From: Vanessa cardui | Lineage: Eukaryota > Arthropoda > Insecta > Lepidoptera > Nymphalidae | Reading direction: 5' to 3' | NCBI RefSeq assembly: GCF_905220365.1 | Contig: NC_061134.1 | Coordinates: 11,609,001-11,673,000, forward strand | DNA length: 64,000 bases | Shown here: positions 11,822-21,730 of the stretch, one piece after another | How the letters are laid out: each line of letters opens with the position of its first letter | Numbering within the stretch: position 1 is the first letter of the stretch | Position numbers and translations under genes: made by a program | The notes under the pieces: generated by a model | What the model was told of the DNA's origin: nothing | What the model saw: the letters and a program-made list of their open reading frames with translations, nothing else | Database searches by the model: none

Positions 11822-12620
11822 CTATACTGTGTTTTGGTCTGAGGTCATCGATTGGCGTTGAGCTGGTTCTTTCTGAGCGAGGGTTAGTTTAGGCTTTTGT
11901 ATTATATAGTTCGTCAATACCCCTTTATTTTTCTTGAGTGGGTTTTTATTAGAATACTGAGCATTTTGGTTGTTAGGGTGGTTCTCTGGGGATTCTGATA
12001 GGTTTCTTTTGCTTGATGGCTTTTGTTGGGGTTTTTTGTTGTTCAATACTATAATTTTATCATATTTTATAAAAGCGGTGTTTCCTGCATCTTTTTCTTT
12101 CTGTAGTTGTATTTGTAGCTCTTTACGTTTAATTAGAACTTCAATTGGGTAGTCTTCTTTTAAGTAATAGGAAGTATTTTGAAGGTTGTGTTTATTTTTT
12201 TTTAATTTTTATTTTAAAACCTAAGGTGTTGAATGTTATTACTATCGGTCTAACTTTAACTCCCTTTTTACCCAGCCTTCTAACTGTCTCTATGTTGTAA
12301 GTGTCGCATGAAATTTTTATGTGTTTATTTATTATATTTATTACCAGTTTTTCCAGTTCATCGTAAGATTTCTCTATCTCTTCTACGCCAAATAAGACCA
12401 GATTTCTGCATCGAGATTGTCTTTCTAGGTTGTTAATTTTATTTTATTGCTCTTCTATTTTTTTCTCCAAAAGCTCGTTTTTCGATTCTAAATTATTGAA
12501 CTTCTCGCTGAGGCTGTTGATTATTGTATCCTTAATATCCTTTTTCATTTCTAACATATCTTGTTTTTGTTGCTTTATATCTTGCTGCATGCTGATTAAC
12601 ATATTTTTTAATTCCTCCAT
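11822..12620 (-). pseudogene. ORF1-like N-terminal part of the RTE LINE, broken
   Basis: An ATG at 12620 opens a strongly heptad-like, K/E/Q-rich coiled coil (MEELKNMLISMQQDIKQQ is its start), followed by an L1-ORF1-like RRM segment (motifs RCRNLVLFGVEE and VRRLGKKG). A TAA at 12444-12446 interrupts the coiled coil. At an A9 run on the minus strand (about 12195-12203) the reading frame changes. The continuation is a K/P/N-rich linker in the EN-RT frame that ends at TAG 11822-11824. Without these three lesions one continuous frame would run from coiled coil to RT. The role, known for L1-type ORF1 proteins, is RNA binding and trimerisation. Confidence 0.75.
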
Positions 12621-13195
12621 TTCTGTTTACAATACACTTCGCGCCCTCTATTAGGACGGGCAGGTACTTCTTCGTATATTGGCGATCGAATTGTGTAAGC
12701 GCTGTGAGATAACGGAGTGCGCGTCGTACTTGGACCTGGTTAGGAAGTTCTGATGGATCGCAATAGATGGCGCTGGTGGAAATCGATGGTTTAGAACAAA
12801 GGAATTGTTATGATGATTATTAAGCACTTTTGAGGTTATTGTTGATACTTTAGGATTACGCACTGTTTTAATATAGTTCAAGTTTCAGTCCTGTCGTACA
12901 CATGTTCCATTATTACTTCGCACTCGAATTATGATATGGGTCTTGGTATCTTGACGATTTTCTAATGACACTAGATAGAATGTTTTTATGCACTTTTGAT
13001 AAAAGTTCGTTGAATATGCACTGTGATTTATATACTGATCGATGTATTTTATGCACTTGTTTTATGTTTTGAACGTATCAATTTGTTTTGGAGCACTTAA
13101 ATAATTTTAATTAATTTTTTATAACGAGTACGATGTTGACAGTGTCGTAGTGGCGCCCTCTCTGACTATCGCCAAAAGAGCGAAATAATAAGATA
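12621..13195 (-). other. 5' UTR of the RTE LINE
   Basis: This stretch lies between the ORF1-like ATG and the SINE at 13200. It contains two GGGCGC-type motifs (near 12650 and 13155 on the plus strand) and AT-rich sequence. A 76-codon frame inside it has no recognisable domain. I infer it is the untranslated leader of the element; the outer boundary is approximate. Confidence 0.5.
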
Positions 13196-13199
13196 TATA

Positions 13200-13381
13200 G
13201 CGGACTTAGAATACCCACTGCTGGGCTAAGGCCTCCTCTTCAATTAAGGAGTGGGTTTGGAACATATTCTACCACACTGTGCCAACGCGGGTTGCTGGAA
13301 TGCACATGTGGCAGAATTTCGATGAAATTACACACATGCAGGTTTCCCCACGATGTTTTTGTTAACCGCCGAGCAAGAGAT
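13200..13381 (-). mobile_element. SINE family 1, 3' half, split by the Jockey-group LINE
   Basis: Minus-strand SINE from its 3' end to the centre. It stops inside GAGCAAGAGAT where the LINE entered; the rest is at 16741-16820. Confidence 0.85.
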
Positions 13382-13445
13382 TTTTCTTTTTTTTTTTTAT
13401 GGCATAGGTGGCAAACGAGCAGGAGGCTCACCTGATGGAAAGTGA

Positions 13446-16400
13446 CTACCACCGCCCATGGACACCTGCAACACCAGGGGACTTGCAGGTGCGTTGCCGG
13501 CCTTTCAAAAAGGAGTACGCTCTTTTCTTAAAGGTTCCCATGTCGTATCGGTTCGGAAAAACCGCCGGCGAAAGCTGGTTCCACAAAGTGGTTGTGCGAG
13601 GCAGAAAATGTCTGAGAAATCGCGCTGTTGTGGATTTTCGGACATCAAGGTGGTGCGGGTGAAACTTAGAATTTTGGCGAGATGTCCGAAGGTGAAATTG
13701 AGCAGCCGGGATTAATCCGAACAATTCCTCGGAACATTCCCCGTGAAAAAATCGGTAGAAGATGCAGAGTGATCCGACATCTCTACGCAAAGCCAAAGGA
13801 TCAAGGAGATCGGAAAGAGCTTGATCGTCGATAACTCGAGCCGCTCTACGTTGGATGCGGTCAAATGGAAGGAGCTGGTACTGGGGAGCACCCGCCCAGA
13901 GGTGAGAGCAGTACTCCATGTGAGGCCGAATTTGCGCCTTGTAAAGTTTAAGGCGATGGGCCGACATGAAATACTGTCTCGCCTTGCTGAGCACGCCCAG
14001 CTTTTTTGAAGCCAATTTGGCTTTGCCTTCCAATTGACCGCGGAACTGAACGAGGCTCGAAATATCAACGCCAAGTATTCCGATACTACCTGTAGCGGCT
14101 ATCGGAATGTTCTCAAATCGTGGAGATACGACAAATGGTGTTTTTTTAGCGGTTAACGCGCAAACTTGCGTCTTTTTGGGGTTAAAATGGACTAGATTTA
14201 GCCGGCCCCAATTCGAGGCTTCGTTTAATGAAGACTCGATTTCAGACACAAGTTTGTTCCGGTTCTCTTCGACGTTTTCCCGAGAAATATTAGCGCGGCC
14301 GGTGTATAAGGTGTCAACGGTACTGTCGTCTGCATAGCAATGAATGTTCCCGATTTGCAACAAATCATTAATATGCTGAAGAAACAGAGTGGGTGATAGA
14401 ACGCAGCCTTGTGGAACACCAGCATTGACGAATTTTAAGTCAGAGCATGCACCGTCGACAACGACCTTGATGCTCCGATCTGCCAAAAAGCTGGTAATCC
14501 AATTGCATAATTTCCCGGGAAGCCCATAGGAAGGAAGCTTCGAAAGAAGCGCTTTGTGCCATACACGATCGAAGGCCTTCGCTATGTCCAAGCTGGCTGC
14601 TAATGCCTCCCCCTTGCTCTCAACTGCTTCAGCCCACCTGTGAGTAAGGTAAACTAGAAGATCACCGGCTGACCGACCCCGACGGAAACCGTACTGGCGG
14701 TCGCTAATCAGCTGGTTCTCCTCTAGATACCGCAGGAGCTGGCAGTTTATAAGGGACTCCATTATCTTGGAGAGCAAGGAGGTGATGGCTATAGGCCTAT
14801 AATTGGACGGGTCTGAGCGGTTGCCTTTTTTAGGGATCGGATGCACCAAAGCTGTCTTCCAGGAATTCGGGACGACGCCTAATGTGTAGGATTGCCGGAA
14901 AAGACGCGTTAAGACCGGTGCCAACTCGGGAGCACATGTCCGTAGCACGATTGGAGGGATACCATCGGGTCCGCTCGACTTATGAATGTCCAAGGAAAGA
15001 AGTGCTTTACGAACTGCACTTTGCCGGAATTTAACCTCCGGCATCGTGGTATCACATCGCGGAATTGTTGGTGGAGATTTTCCTTGGTCATCCAGAGTCG
15101 AGTTCGACGCGAAGAGAGAGCCTAAAAGATCAGCTTTCTCTTTCGCGGTATGGGCCAATGACTCACCGTCTCTGTGCAGAGATGGAAAAGATGGCTGATA
15201 GAAATTCCCTAAGACAGCCTTAGCGAGAGACCAGAACGCTCGTGTTCCTGAAGGGAGACGCACCAGCCTCTCGCCAATTCTGCCAATGTACTCCGTCTTC
15301 GCCCTAGCAATCACGTTTTTAAGGGACCTAGAGGCAGAGTTGTATTCCTTTTTAAATGCGCTGGTATTTACATCACGAGACGCAGATGCATTAGCCCAGG
15401 TTTGATAGCGTTCCCACTTTCGGCGTGATGCCGTTTTGCAGAAGCGACCAAACCAAGGCTGGGACTTGTCACCGATGGGTACTGTAGAGTAAGGAATGAA
15501 TAGTTCCATACCCTGAAGCACCACATCGGCAACAGAGTCAGCAGCAGCGTTCGGATCATCCGGCGAGAAACAAATCTGCCCCCATGGGTAAGATGCAAAA
15601 AAAGACCGCATCCCATCCCAATCTGCTGACTTGTAGTGCCATACTCGGCGGCACCCAACAAAGCGAGGCCGTGAGTACCGCACAACCGGCACTGTACTCC
15701 GGACGAGACAGTGGTCAGACGAGCCCAGAGGGGGATCGACGATAACGTGATAGCCATCCGGATGTGAAGTCAGCAGAAGGTCCAACAGGGAAGGTGTATG
15801 ATCCTCCACATCCGGTATTCGCGTTGGCGAGTTGACCAGTTGTGTCAGATCATATGCTAGAGCGAAGTCCAGAACAGATCTACCCGCATGATCGGTGGTG
15901 CGTGAGCCGAGCCATTCTGCGTGGTGAGCATTAAAGTCACCCAGAATAATGATCTCTGCGGATGGAATCTGCTGAAGCACGGAATCTGTAGCCATTTGGA
16001 CGTGCTCAACCAGTCGGTCGGTTTCGGCATTACCGCTATGGGACCTATAAAGGCACGCATAGATTCGCGGATGGTCATCGCAGTTTACACGCAGCCAGAT
16101 AATCGATAGGTCCTGTCCTTCAAGGCTGCCGAGGCGTCGAGAACAGATATCATCTCTGACGTAAACGCATACCCCAGCTCGTGGTATAAAGGAATGTTCC
16201 AATTTGTACCCAGGGTACGAAAGAAAAGTCGTATCGGCAGGAGAAGATATCTGGGTCTCGGTTAGAAAGAGCAAGGCCGGCTTCGCCGTTTCCAGATGGT
16301 AGTGAACGGCGTTGAGGTTGGAGTTGAGTCCCCTTATGTTGCAGAAGTCCACAGCGAGGGTGGTAGGGGTTGCCTTATGATGCCTGCTCCGCTTGCCCCG

Positions 16401-16562
16401 AACAGTGGCGAGCGCAAAATTGCCCCCCCCCAGAATTCGGAGGGCAGCCTGGGCATCCCTGCTCAGGTGGTGTATGTCCTGAGCATGGATGCCCAGAGAG
16501 GGATTCTCCACCGCTGTCGCTGATGGTACCCTCCTGGGGTAATTTAACCAAATTCTGCACAA
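13446..16562 (-). CDS. LINE endonuclease / reverse transcriptase (intact frame)
   Basis: A frame of 1038 codons encodes the retrotransposition enzyme: an APE-type endonuclease nicks the target and the reverse transcriptase primes from the nick. Seen: EN motifs TETQ (101-104), GDFNAHHAEW (208-217) and SSDH (281-284); RT motifs SGPDGIP (530-536), NYRPIA (587-592), LDIAKAFD (658-665), GVPQG (715-719) and the catalytic YADD (743-746). There is no internal stop, so the copy may be young or still competent. The listed start codon is TTG; the first in-frame ATG is codon 190, past part of the EN domain, while an ATG at 16569 opens another frame. The true start is therefore unresolved. Together with the target duplication, this looks like a recent insertion. 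Confidence 0.9.
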   Translation of the reverse strand: MCRIWLNYPRRVPSATAVENPSLGIHAQDIHHLSRDAQAALRILGGGNFALATVRGKRSRHHKATPTTLAVDFCNIRGLNSNLNAVHYHLETAKPALLFLTETQISSPADTTFLSYPGYKLEHSFIPRAGVCVYVRDDICSRRLGSLEGQDLSIIWLRVNCDDHPRIYACLYRSHSGNAETDRLVEHVQMATDSVLQQIPSAEIIILGDFNAHHAEWLGSRTTDHAGRSVLDFALAYDLTQLVNSPTRIPDVEDHTPSLLDLLLTSHPDGYHVIVDPPLGSSDHCLVRSTVPVVRYSRPRFVGCRRVWHYKSADWDGMRSFFASYPWGQICFSPDDPNAAADSVADVVLQGMELFIPYSTVPIGDKSQPWFGRFCKTASRRKWERYQTWANASASRDVNTSAFKKEYNSASRSLKNVIARAKTEYIGRIGERLVRLPSGTRAFWSLAKAVLGNFYQPSFPSLHRDGESLAHTAKEKADLLGSLFASNSTLDDQGKSPPTIPRCDTTMPEVKFRQSAVRKALLSLDIHKSSGPDGIPPIVLRTCAPELAPVLTRLFRQSYTLGVVPNSWKTALVHPIPKKGNRSDPSNYRPIAITSLLSKIMESLINCQLLRYLEENQLISDRQYGFRRGRSAGDLLVYLTHRWAEAVESKGEALAASLDIAKAFDRVWHKALLSKLPSYGLPGKLCNWITSFLADRSIKVVVDGACSDLKFVNAGVPQGCVLSPTLFLQHINDLLQIGNIHCYADDSTVDTLYTGRANISRENVEENRNKLVSEIESSLNEASNWGRLNLVHFNPKKTQVCALTAKKTPFVVSPRFENIPIAATGSIGILGVDISSLVQFRGQLEGKAKLASKKLGVLSKARQYFMSAHRLKLYKAQIRPHMEYCSHLWAGAPQYQLLPFDRIQRRAARVIDDQALSDLLDPLALRRDVGSLCIFYRFFHGECSEELFGLIPAAQFHLRTSRQNSKFHPHHLDVRKSTTARFLRHFLPRTTTLWNQLSPAVFPNRYDMGTFKKRAYSFLKGRQRTCKSPGVAGVHGRW

Positions 16563-16740
16563 CCATCAAGTTTTGGGGGGGAGGGGGATTGGGCCTCCGG
16601 AACTCTCACTTACCGGGCGAAACGCGGTAGCATAGCTACCACTTTACGCCGATTTTAAGTGAGAGAGTGGTACTTCCCCGGGCGTGCCGGCCCATTCGGC
16701 TGTAACCCGAAGGTATACAGCGTGGCACTACCACTTGTAA
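16563..16740 (-). other. structured 5' UTR of the Jockey-group LINE
   Basis: On the minus strand this leader can fold into nested stems: outer arms at 16729-16735 and 16666-16672 (AGTGGTA with TACCACT), an inner hairpin at 16700-16720 that reads CTGTATACCTTCGGGTTACA in part, with a UUCG tetraloop, and another hairpin at 16626-16640 (GGTAGC ATA GCTACC). Structured leaders are common in non-LTR elements, where they may aid internal promotion or translation. No function is shown here. Confidence 0.55.
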
Positions 16741-16820
16741 AAGAGATGAATTATAAACACCAATTAAGTACCGAAATCATCGATTAAGATGCACGCCTTG
16801 TAACCACTGGGTCATCTGTC
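16741..16820 (-). mobile_element. SINE family 1, 5' half, split by the Jockey-group LINE
   Basis: Continuation of the SINE at 13200-13381, beginning with the second target duplication AAGAGAT and running through GAATTATAAACACC to the tRNA-like head (partly deleted: about 20 bases around the B box are missing). Confidence 0.85.
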
Positions 16821-17960
16821 CTTGTATTAACACCTAATTCAATATTTGATATTGCGTACATGAAAATTGGCAATTATTCCGTCGATAATAAGCGTTAATT
16901 TCAGATATGTCTACAATAACCTTAAGTTGTCAAAGATATTGTGAAATTGTTAGTAACAATTGCCAAGCAGAAAAGTTGCCAAATACATGAGTGAAAACGT
17001 AGCGAATTATAATTATCAAAAATTATAACACATTCAGAGCTTTCCGACATCGAACCACAAACCCTGATTGATGACGCACGCGTTGCCAAGAAAGTTGAAT
17101 TAGAACAATCGGCTGTCGCTAGGACTTAATCCAATTCCATTGTAAAATGACGAGATTTTTCTCGTAAGATCAAAAGTCAACAATTGTGTAGTATTTACAA
17201 GAAAGCTTAGCTAAGCAAGTGCTAACTACCGTAAAATAAGCCGGCGACTACAATTAGGTTAACTTTCAGCCATATTAAGTACAACTAGCATTTGGATTCA
17301 TGGTGGTACCAACGATTTCCCCTTTCTCGGATTTTTTTTGTATCAATGTTTGACAATCATCCGTGTGGCGCCCCCAATACACGGTATCTGCAAGACGTTC
17401 CTGCTTGTAGTCATAGTGTTAGTGTAGAGGCAAACTGCATGAGCAGCAAGTGACCTGAGAAATTCTGCTATGCCAAACCAACATAATATAGAGTTATAGG
17501 CAACAAAGGTACAGAGACGCGCAGAGTTACATCGTATTATATGCGTATGGGCAAGCAGAAAACTATGTAACGCTAGCTGACAGTCCGTTTAATTAAGTAT
17601 GAAATATTGCCTTAATCCAAACCCAAATATTTTTGTCGAAATATTTTTCACATAATTATATCGGTTAGTATATCGCACTCTTACTAACACAATGGAAACA
17701 TGCTTTTAAAAATGTTTCGTGATCTATCAAATAACGTCATTCCACTTTAATTAATAGCCCATTAAGAAATCACGATTTGATTTACACCATTAATTTACAT
17801 TTTATTTTTAATGATCCTAAATAACAATATGTTGCGTGAATTTTGCGTTTTAAAATAACTTTTAGAACAACGTGTGCGTATTATTAAAGTAACAGCCTGG
17901 TCACATTCCATTGTTTTTTTTGTAAAGACCTATTTCTTTTGGCTTATTCCACATGGTTCT
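16821..17960. other. AT-rich sequence, no gene recognised
   Basis: Ordinary low-complexity mixture; 17300-17460 is slightly richer in GC without a usable frame. 18330-18842 is likewise empty. Confidence 0.45.
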
Positions 17961-18329
17961 CTAATGCGGGTTTGTAGAAACACGCGACAGATATCCACTT
18001 CGTGCAAGATTCCTCGCGATGTTTTTTAAGCGTTTCAATTCTGTGTTGATTGCTATGGGTTTCAATTCAGAATCATTCGTTAAGACACCTTCCTTTCGAC
18101 GTTCCAGATCCAGCAGGGTGATAACCCTCTGAGTAATTTGGAATACAGTGGGTTCTCTTAAGAAAGACAAGGCAAAGAACATTTTACAGTCAAGAATCTT
18201 ATGAGCCAACACAAAGTCAAACGAGACATTACGGGGCCCAAACGTTGCCTTATTTCCAGACTTCAGACTGCCACTAAAATATTCAAGACTTCTAGATCTA
18301 CCTAATAAGTTAGTCAACGAGGATGTCAA
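17961..18329 (-). CDS. hypothetical frame, possible LINE remnant
   Basis: 122 codons, somewhat richer in GC than the flanks. A segment RNVSFDFVLAHKILDCKMFF resembles the DLVFAHKILHG-type motif near the C terminus of some non-LTR RT proteins, and L/R-rich sequence precedes it. No catalytic motif is present. More likely a decayed LINE 3' part than a host gene. Confidence 0.25.
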   Translation of the reverse strand: MTSSLTNLLGRSRSLEYFSGSLKSGNKATFGPRNVSFDFVLAHKILDCKMFFALSFLREPTVFQITQRVITLLDLERRKEGVLTNDSELKPIAINTELKRLKNIARNLARSGYLSRVSTNPH

Positions 18330-18842
18330 CGTCTCACGACTCCTATAAAATCGTCATATTACGATTAAATTAAATGGAAACCTGTTACAGCTTCGAATCT
18401 TGCATTTCGTATGATACTTATAATAATGTTCACATATATAAATTTTAATTAGTTACTACATATATATACGCTGTTAAATGACAAAAGGTCCAACCCTTCG
18501 ATCAAAAATTAAAACCAATTGGGAATAGTTTGAATTAGATAAATCCTACGTGGGCGTTGGGTCTGTCTGTGGGTTCTGGATAATCAGCATACTTCTTGCG
18601 TTAAATATTCATTCTCACTAATATTTTGCTTATACTTTAAGTACGTAATATTTGTCATTGAGTGTTTCTGTACTACTGTGGAAGTATTAAGTAGATCGCG
18701 AAACGAGAAATAGATTTCGATCGTAAAAATTTACATATATACGACAGCTAAAATAAAGTTATAAGTATAGGACTGTAACACCAAAATCGACTTTTATCGT
18801 TGTAACGTAACAAAATAAAGCGGATTTTATAAATAAATAAAT

Positions 18843-19080
18843 ATATATTGGACAATATCACATACATTATTCTGATCCTAATATAAGCAGCTAAAGCACT
18901 TGTGTTATGGAAAATCAGAAATAACGAAGATACTACAAACACCTAGACCCAAGACAACATAGCAAATTAATGAACTTTTTCTACGTGGACTTGCCTGGGA
19001 ATCGAACCCGGGACCTCAGAGTGGCGTACCCGTGAGAACCGGTGTACACACTACTCAAATTCTAAAACGGAGGTCGTCAA
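18843..19080 (-). mobile_element. SINE family 2
   Basis: Minus strand from ATATTGGACAATATCACATA to the head GGTGTACACACTACTC. Confidence 0.8.
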
Positions 19081-19169
19081 ATTCTAAAAAAATCGTCATG
19101 GTGTTGATGAAATAACTCATAACGTTTCCTTTTAGAATCTGTTTTAAACAAAACTTCCAACATAAATAA

Positions 19170-19756
19170 AATTTTAACAAAAAGAAAAACCGACTTCAAA
19201 CAAAACACTATTTTAAAACAAATGAATATGCACGAAAAAGTAATAAAAATAATTGCGTATTCAACATATTTTTTAGAGTCTTCCTAAGTTAAATGAAATG
19301 AAAAATATTAGACTACTTAAAAGTCGATTAACGATTATATCATGTAGTTATAATTATTGTTATATTTGGAGTCGGTGTCAGCCAATAAAACCCTACAGTA
19401 TATCTATCAAAAAAGCAATACGAGAATACTTTAACAAATATGTTTTTTACAAATTACCTTTCACACAATAATATACTGGACCAATCAAGGGGCTCGTATC
19501 GCTTCTTTCTTTTGATTGTTGGGGCAAGGGCACCGTGGCTGACACCGGCTCCAAATATAACAATAATTATAACTACATGATATAATCGTTAATCAACTTT
19601 TAAGTAGTCTAATATTTTTCATTTCATTTAACTTAGGAAGACTCTAAAAAATATGTTGAATACGCAATTATTTTTATTACTTTTTCGTGCATATTCATTT
19701 GTTTTAAAATAGTGTTTTGTTTGAAGTCGGTTTTTCTTTTTGTTAAAATTTTATTT
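19170..19756. repeat. fold-back (inverted-repeat) module in copy A
   Basis: Arms of about 210 bp (19170-19382 and 19537-19756) are near-perfect inverted repeats around a loop of about 155 bp. Both arms end in AACCGACTTCAAAC, which resembles the outer end of the composite element. The same module is at 22340-22924 and 59602-60186. It looks like a fold-back/MITE-type element in its own right. Confidence 0.8.
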
Positions 19757-20122
19757 ATGTTAAAATTTTTATTTATTTTTTGATTTTAAGTGAAGCTGAT
19801 GTTGACTAACTAATTTTTTTTAATATGGATAGATTAAGTGTTCCGTTTATATGAGTCAGAAACTACTTCGAGGACAATTTCAAAGGAAACTTGCGAATAA
19901 AGCAAAAATAGACTTTCGAAAATGCGGATTTAATACGTCACGCGGCGTAAACTACAAGGATCCCTCGAAAGAGCTTTAATCGAACTCAGCAAAAAAACTT
20001 TGAAAAAGACCAACTACATTTCGTACATCATATGACATCACATCATATACACAAAATTTGATTAAAGATAGTAAGAAATTCTGCCCCATATCGCACCCTA
20101 ACTGCGAGCCGTATAGGAGTTC

Positions 20123-20377
20123 CATCACTACATAGTATAAAAAAAAGTCGCTTTCTCTGTCCCTATATCTTTAAATCTACGCAACGGATTTTGATGCGGT
20201 TTTTTTTAAAAGATAGCGTGATTCAAGGGGAAGGTTTGTGTATATAATATATGAACAATATAGTAAAGAAACACTGATAATTTTAGAAGTTTGCGATGTG
20301 ATGTCGTAAATAAACAAATTCTGTAGTATATTAAGTATCAGTATTGCACCCGTGCGAAGCCGGGAAGGGTAGCTAGT
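20123..20377 (+). mobile_element. Lep1-like Helitron inside composite copy A
   Basis: Complete, from CATCACTACATAG to GGTAGCTAGT. Shared position with the inserts in copies B and C. Confidence 0.8.
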
Positions 20378-20815
20378 TGATTATAATATTCGACTATGAT
20401 AATTACATAAACATAACCACATTACGGAAGGTGACTCAAATATCCAAATAACCTATAAATAAAAGATTCGACTGAGTATCGCTAACGTGCTCCTCAGAAT
20501 TGTTCCGTTCCCTTCCGTTCCGTTACTCTGTCATGGATCCTGTGCTCAGAACCTTACCAAACTTTCACCAAATTACCGTTGAAGTATATATTTTATAATA
20601 AAAAAAGAATTATCAAAATTGGTTAACGTGATTTTCAGTTATTCACCTATTTGTCGCGCATATACATAATGCAAATTTAAGACTTATGTCGTTTTCATAT
20701 GGATACCATCATCGGAAAAAAATAAAAAAAAATGGGACCCCACGGGAAGCACTACCTTTCAAACAAAAAAAAAAATATCAAAATCGGTCCACCCAGTGAA
20801 AAGTTATGAGGTACC

Positions 20816-20853
<38 letters not shown>

Positions 20854-20895
20854 GACGAATTGATAACCTCCTCCTTTTGGAAGTCGGTTGAAAAT

Positions 20896-21196
20896 TACAC
20901 GAATAGCTTTCAGACATGATACTTGAAGAATCAAACTGTTTACATTATTATTGTAGCTTAAGTTATTCATAAAACTAAGTGAATCGCCATTTTTATTTCG
21001 TAGCGAGTGCGGCATTATCTTGTCGCTTCGCGTTCGAAGTTTAAAAAACGACGACATTTTGCAACTAAAGATGCGAACGGTATCACCTCGTGCATTGGGC
21101 GTTACCAGAGTAAAATGCAGTTTCAAGCCATGCATAGATTATTATTTTACACTTTAAAATTTCAATAGAAATCTTATCTCTTTATTCTGTTAATCC
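20896..21196. other. spacer between inverted composite copies A and B
   Basis: About 300 bp of non-repeated sequence at the centre of the 3.8-kb inverted pair. A minus-strand frame covers it (MHGLKLHFTLVTPNARGD is its start, about 75 codons before it runs into repeat), with base content richer in GC than the flanks. No family is recognised. Confidence 0.5.
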
Positions 21197-21238
21197 ATTT
21201 TCAACCGACTTCCAAAAGGAGGAGGTTATCAATTCGTC

Positions 21239-21292
<54 letters not shown>

Positions 21293-21730
21293 GTTACCTC
21301 ATAACTTTTTACTGGGTGGACCGATTTTGATAATTTTTTTTTTGTTTGAAAGGTAGTGCTTCCCGTGGGGTCCCATTTTTTTTATTTTTTTTTCCGATGA
21401 TGGTATCCATGTGAAAACGACATAAGTCTTAAATTTGCCTTATGTATATGCGCGACAAATAGGTGAATAACTGAAAATCACGTTAACCAATTTTGAAAAT
21501 TCTTTTTTTATTATAAAATATATACTTTAAGGGTAATTTGGTGAAAGTTTAGTAAGGTTCTGAGCACAGGATCCATGACAAAGTAACGGAACGGAAGGGA
21601 ACGGAACAATTCTGAGGAGCACGTTAGCGATACTCGGTCGAATCTTTTATTTATAGGTTATTTGGATATTTGAGTCACCTTCCGTAATGTGGTTATGTTT
21701 ATGTAATTATCATAGTCGAATATTATAATC

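Larger units (their letters stand above)
8722..13195 (-). mobile_element. near full-length RTE-type LINE (damaged)
   Basis: A minus-strand non-LTR retrotransposon of about 4.5 kb. From its 5' end it has a long UTR (about 13195-12621), an ORF1-like coiled-coil and K/P-rich part (12620-11822), an EN-RT part (11821-8906), a short 3' UTR and a terminal TTA repeat (plus-strand TAA repeats near 8724-8747) after GGAATAAATAAAGC. Short tandem repeats instead of poly(A) are typical of RTE elements. The 5' boundary is judged from the adjoining SINE at about 13200, and no convincing target duplication was found. Two stops and one frame change in the N-terminal part make this copy unlikely to be autonomous. 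Confidence 0.85.
13382..16740 (-). mobile_element. full or nearly full-length CR1/Jockey-group LINE, inserted in a SINE
   Basis: A non-LTR retrotransposon of about 3.36 kb lies on the minus strand. Its 3' end is an A-tail (a T run on the plus strand from 13382) and its 5' end abuts 16741. It is flanked by a 7-bp target duplication AAGAGAT (13375-13381 and 16741-16747), and joining the flanks restores the SINE sequence seen elsewhere in the window. One long EN-RT frame fills most of it (13446-16562); no separate ORF1 is visible. The 5' UTR is GC-rich and structured. Two 5'-truncated relatives lie at 37014-37270 and 56485-56615. It is similar to Jockey-like proteins frequent in Lepidoptera; the exact clade needs a tree. 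Confidence 0.9.
19165..20895 (-). mobile_element. 1.7-kb composite element, copy A
   Basis: Minus-strand copy of a repeat present three times (also 21197-22924 and 58477-60186). In element orientation it starts TTTTCAACCGACTTCC at 20895, has a long A/T homopolymer run (20824-20850), a unique middle part, a Lep1-like Helitron (20123-20377), another middle part and a fold-back module (19170-19756), and ends at GTTAAAATTTTA. The ends share AACCGACTTC in inverted orientation. No transposase frame is visible, so it is non-autonomous or a fossil. Confidence 0.8.

Noticed and set aside
13712..16630. many secondary frames on both strands (e.g. 13712-14074, 15368-15757, 16296-16523)
   Set aside because: Shadows of the LINE EN-RT frame in GC-richer sequence.
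16563..16740. HDV-like self-cleaving ribozyme at the LINE 5' end
   Set aside because: The stems found are nested, not the double pseudoknot order (P1-P2-P3-P3'-P1'-P4-P4'-P2') required.
20752..21135. 127-codon minus frame with poly-Phe
   Set aside because: Its second half is the A/T run and end of composite copy A; only the spacer part is of any interest.
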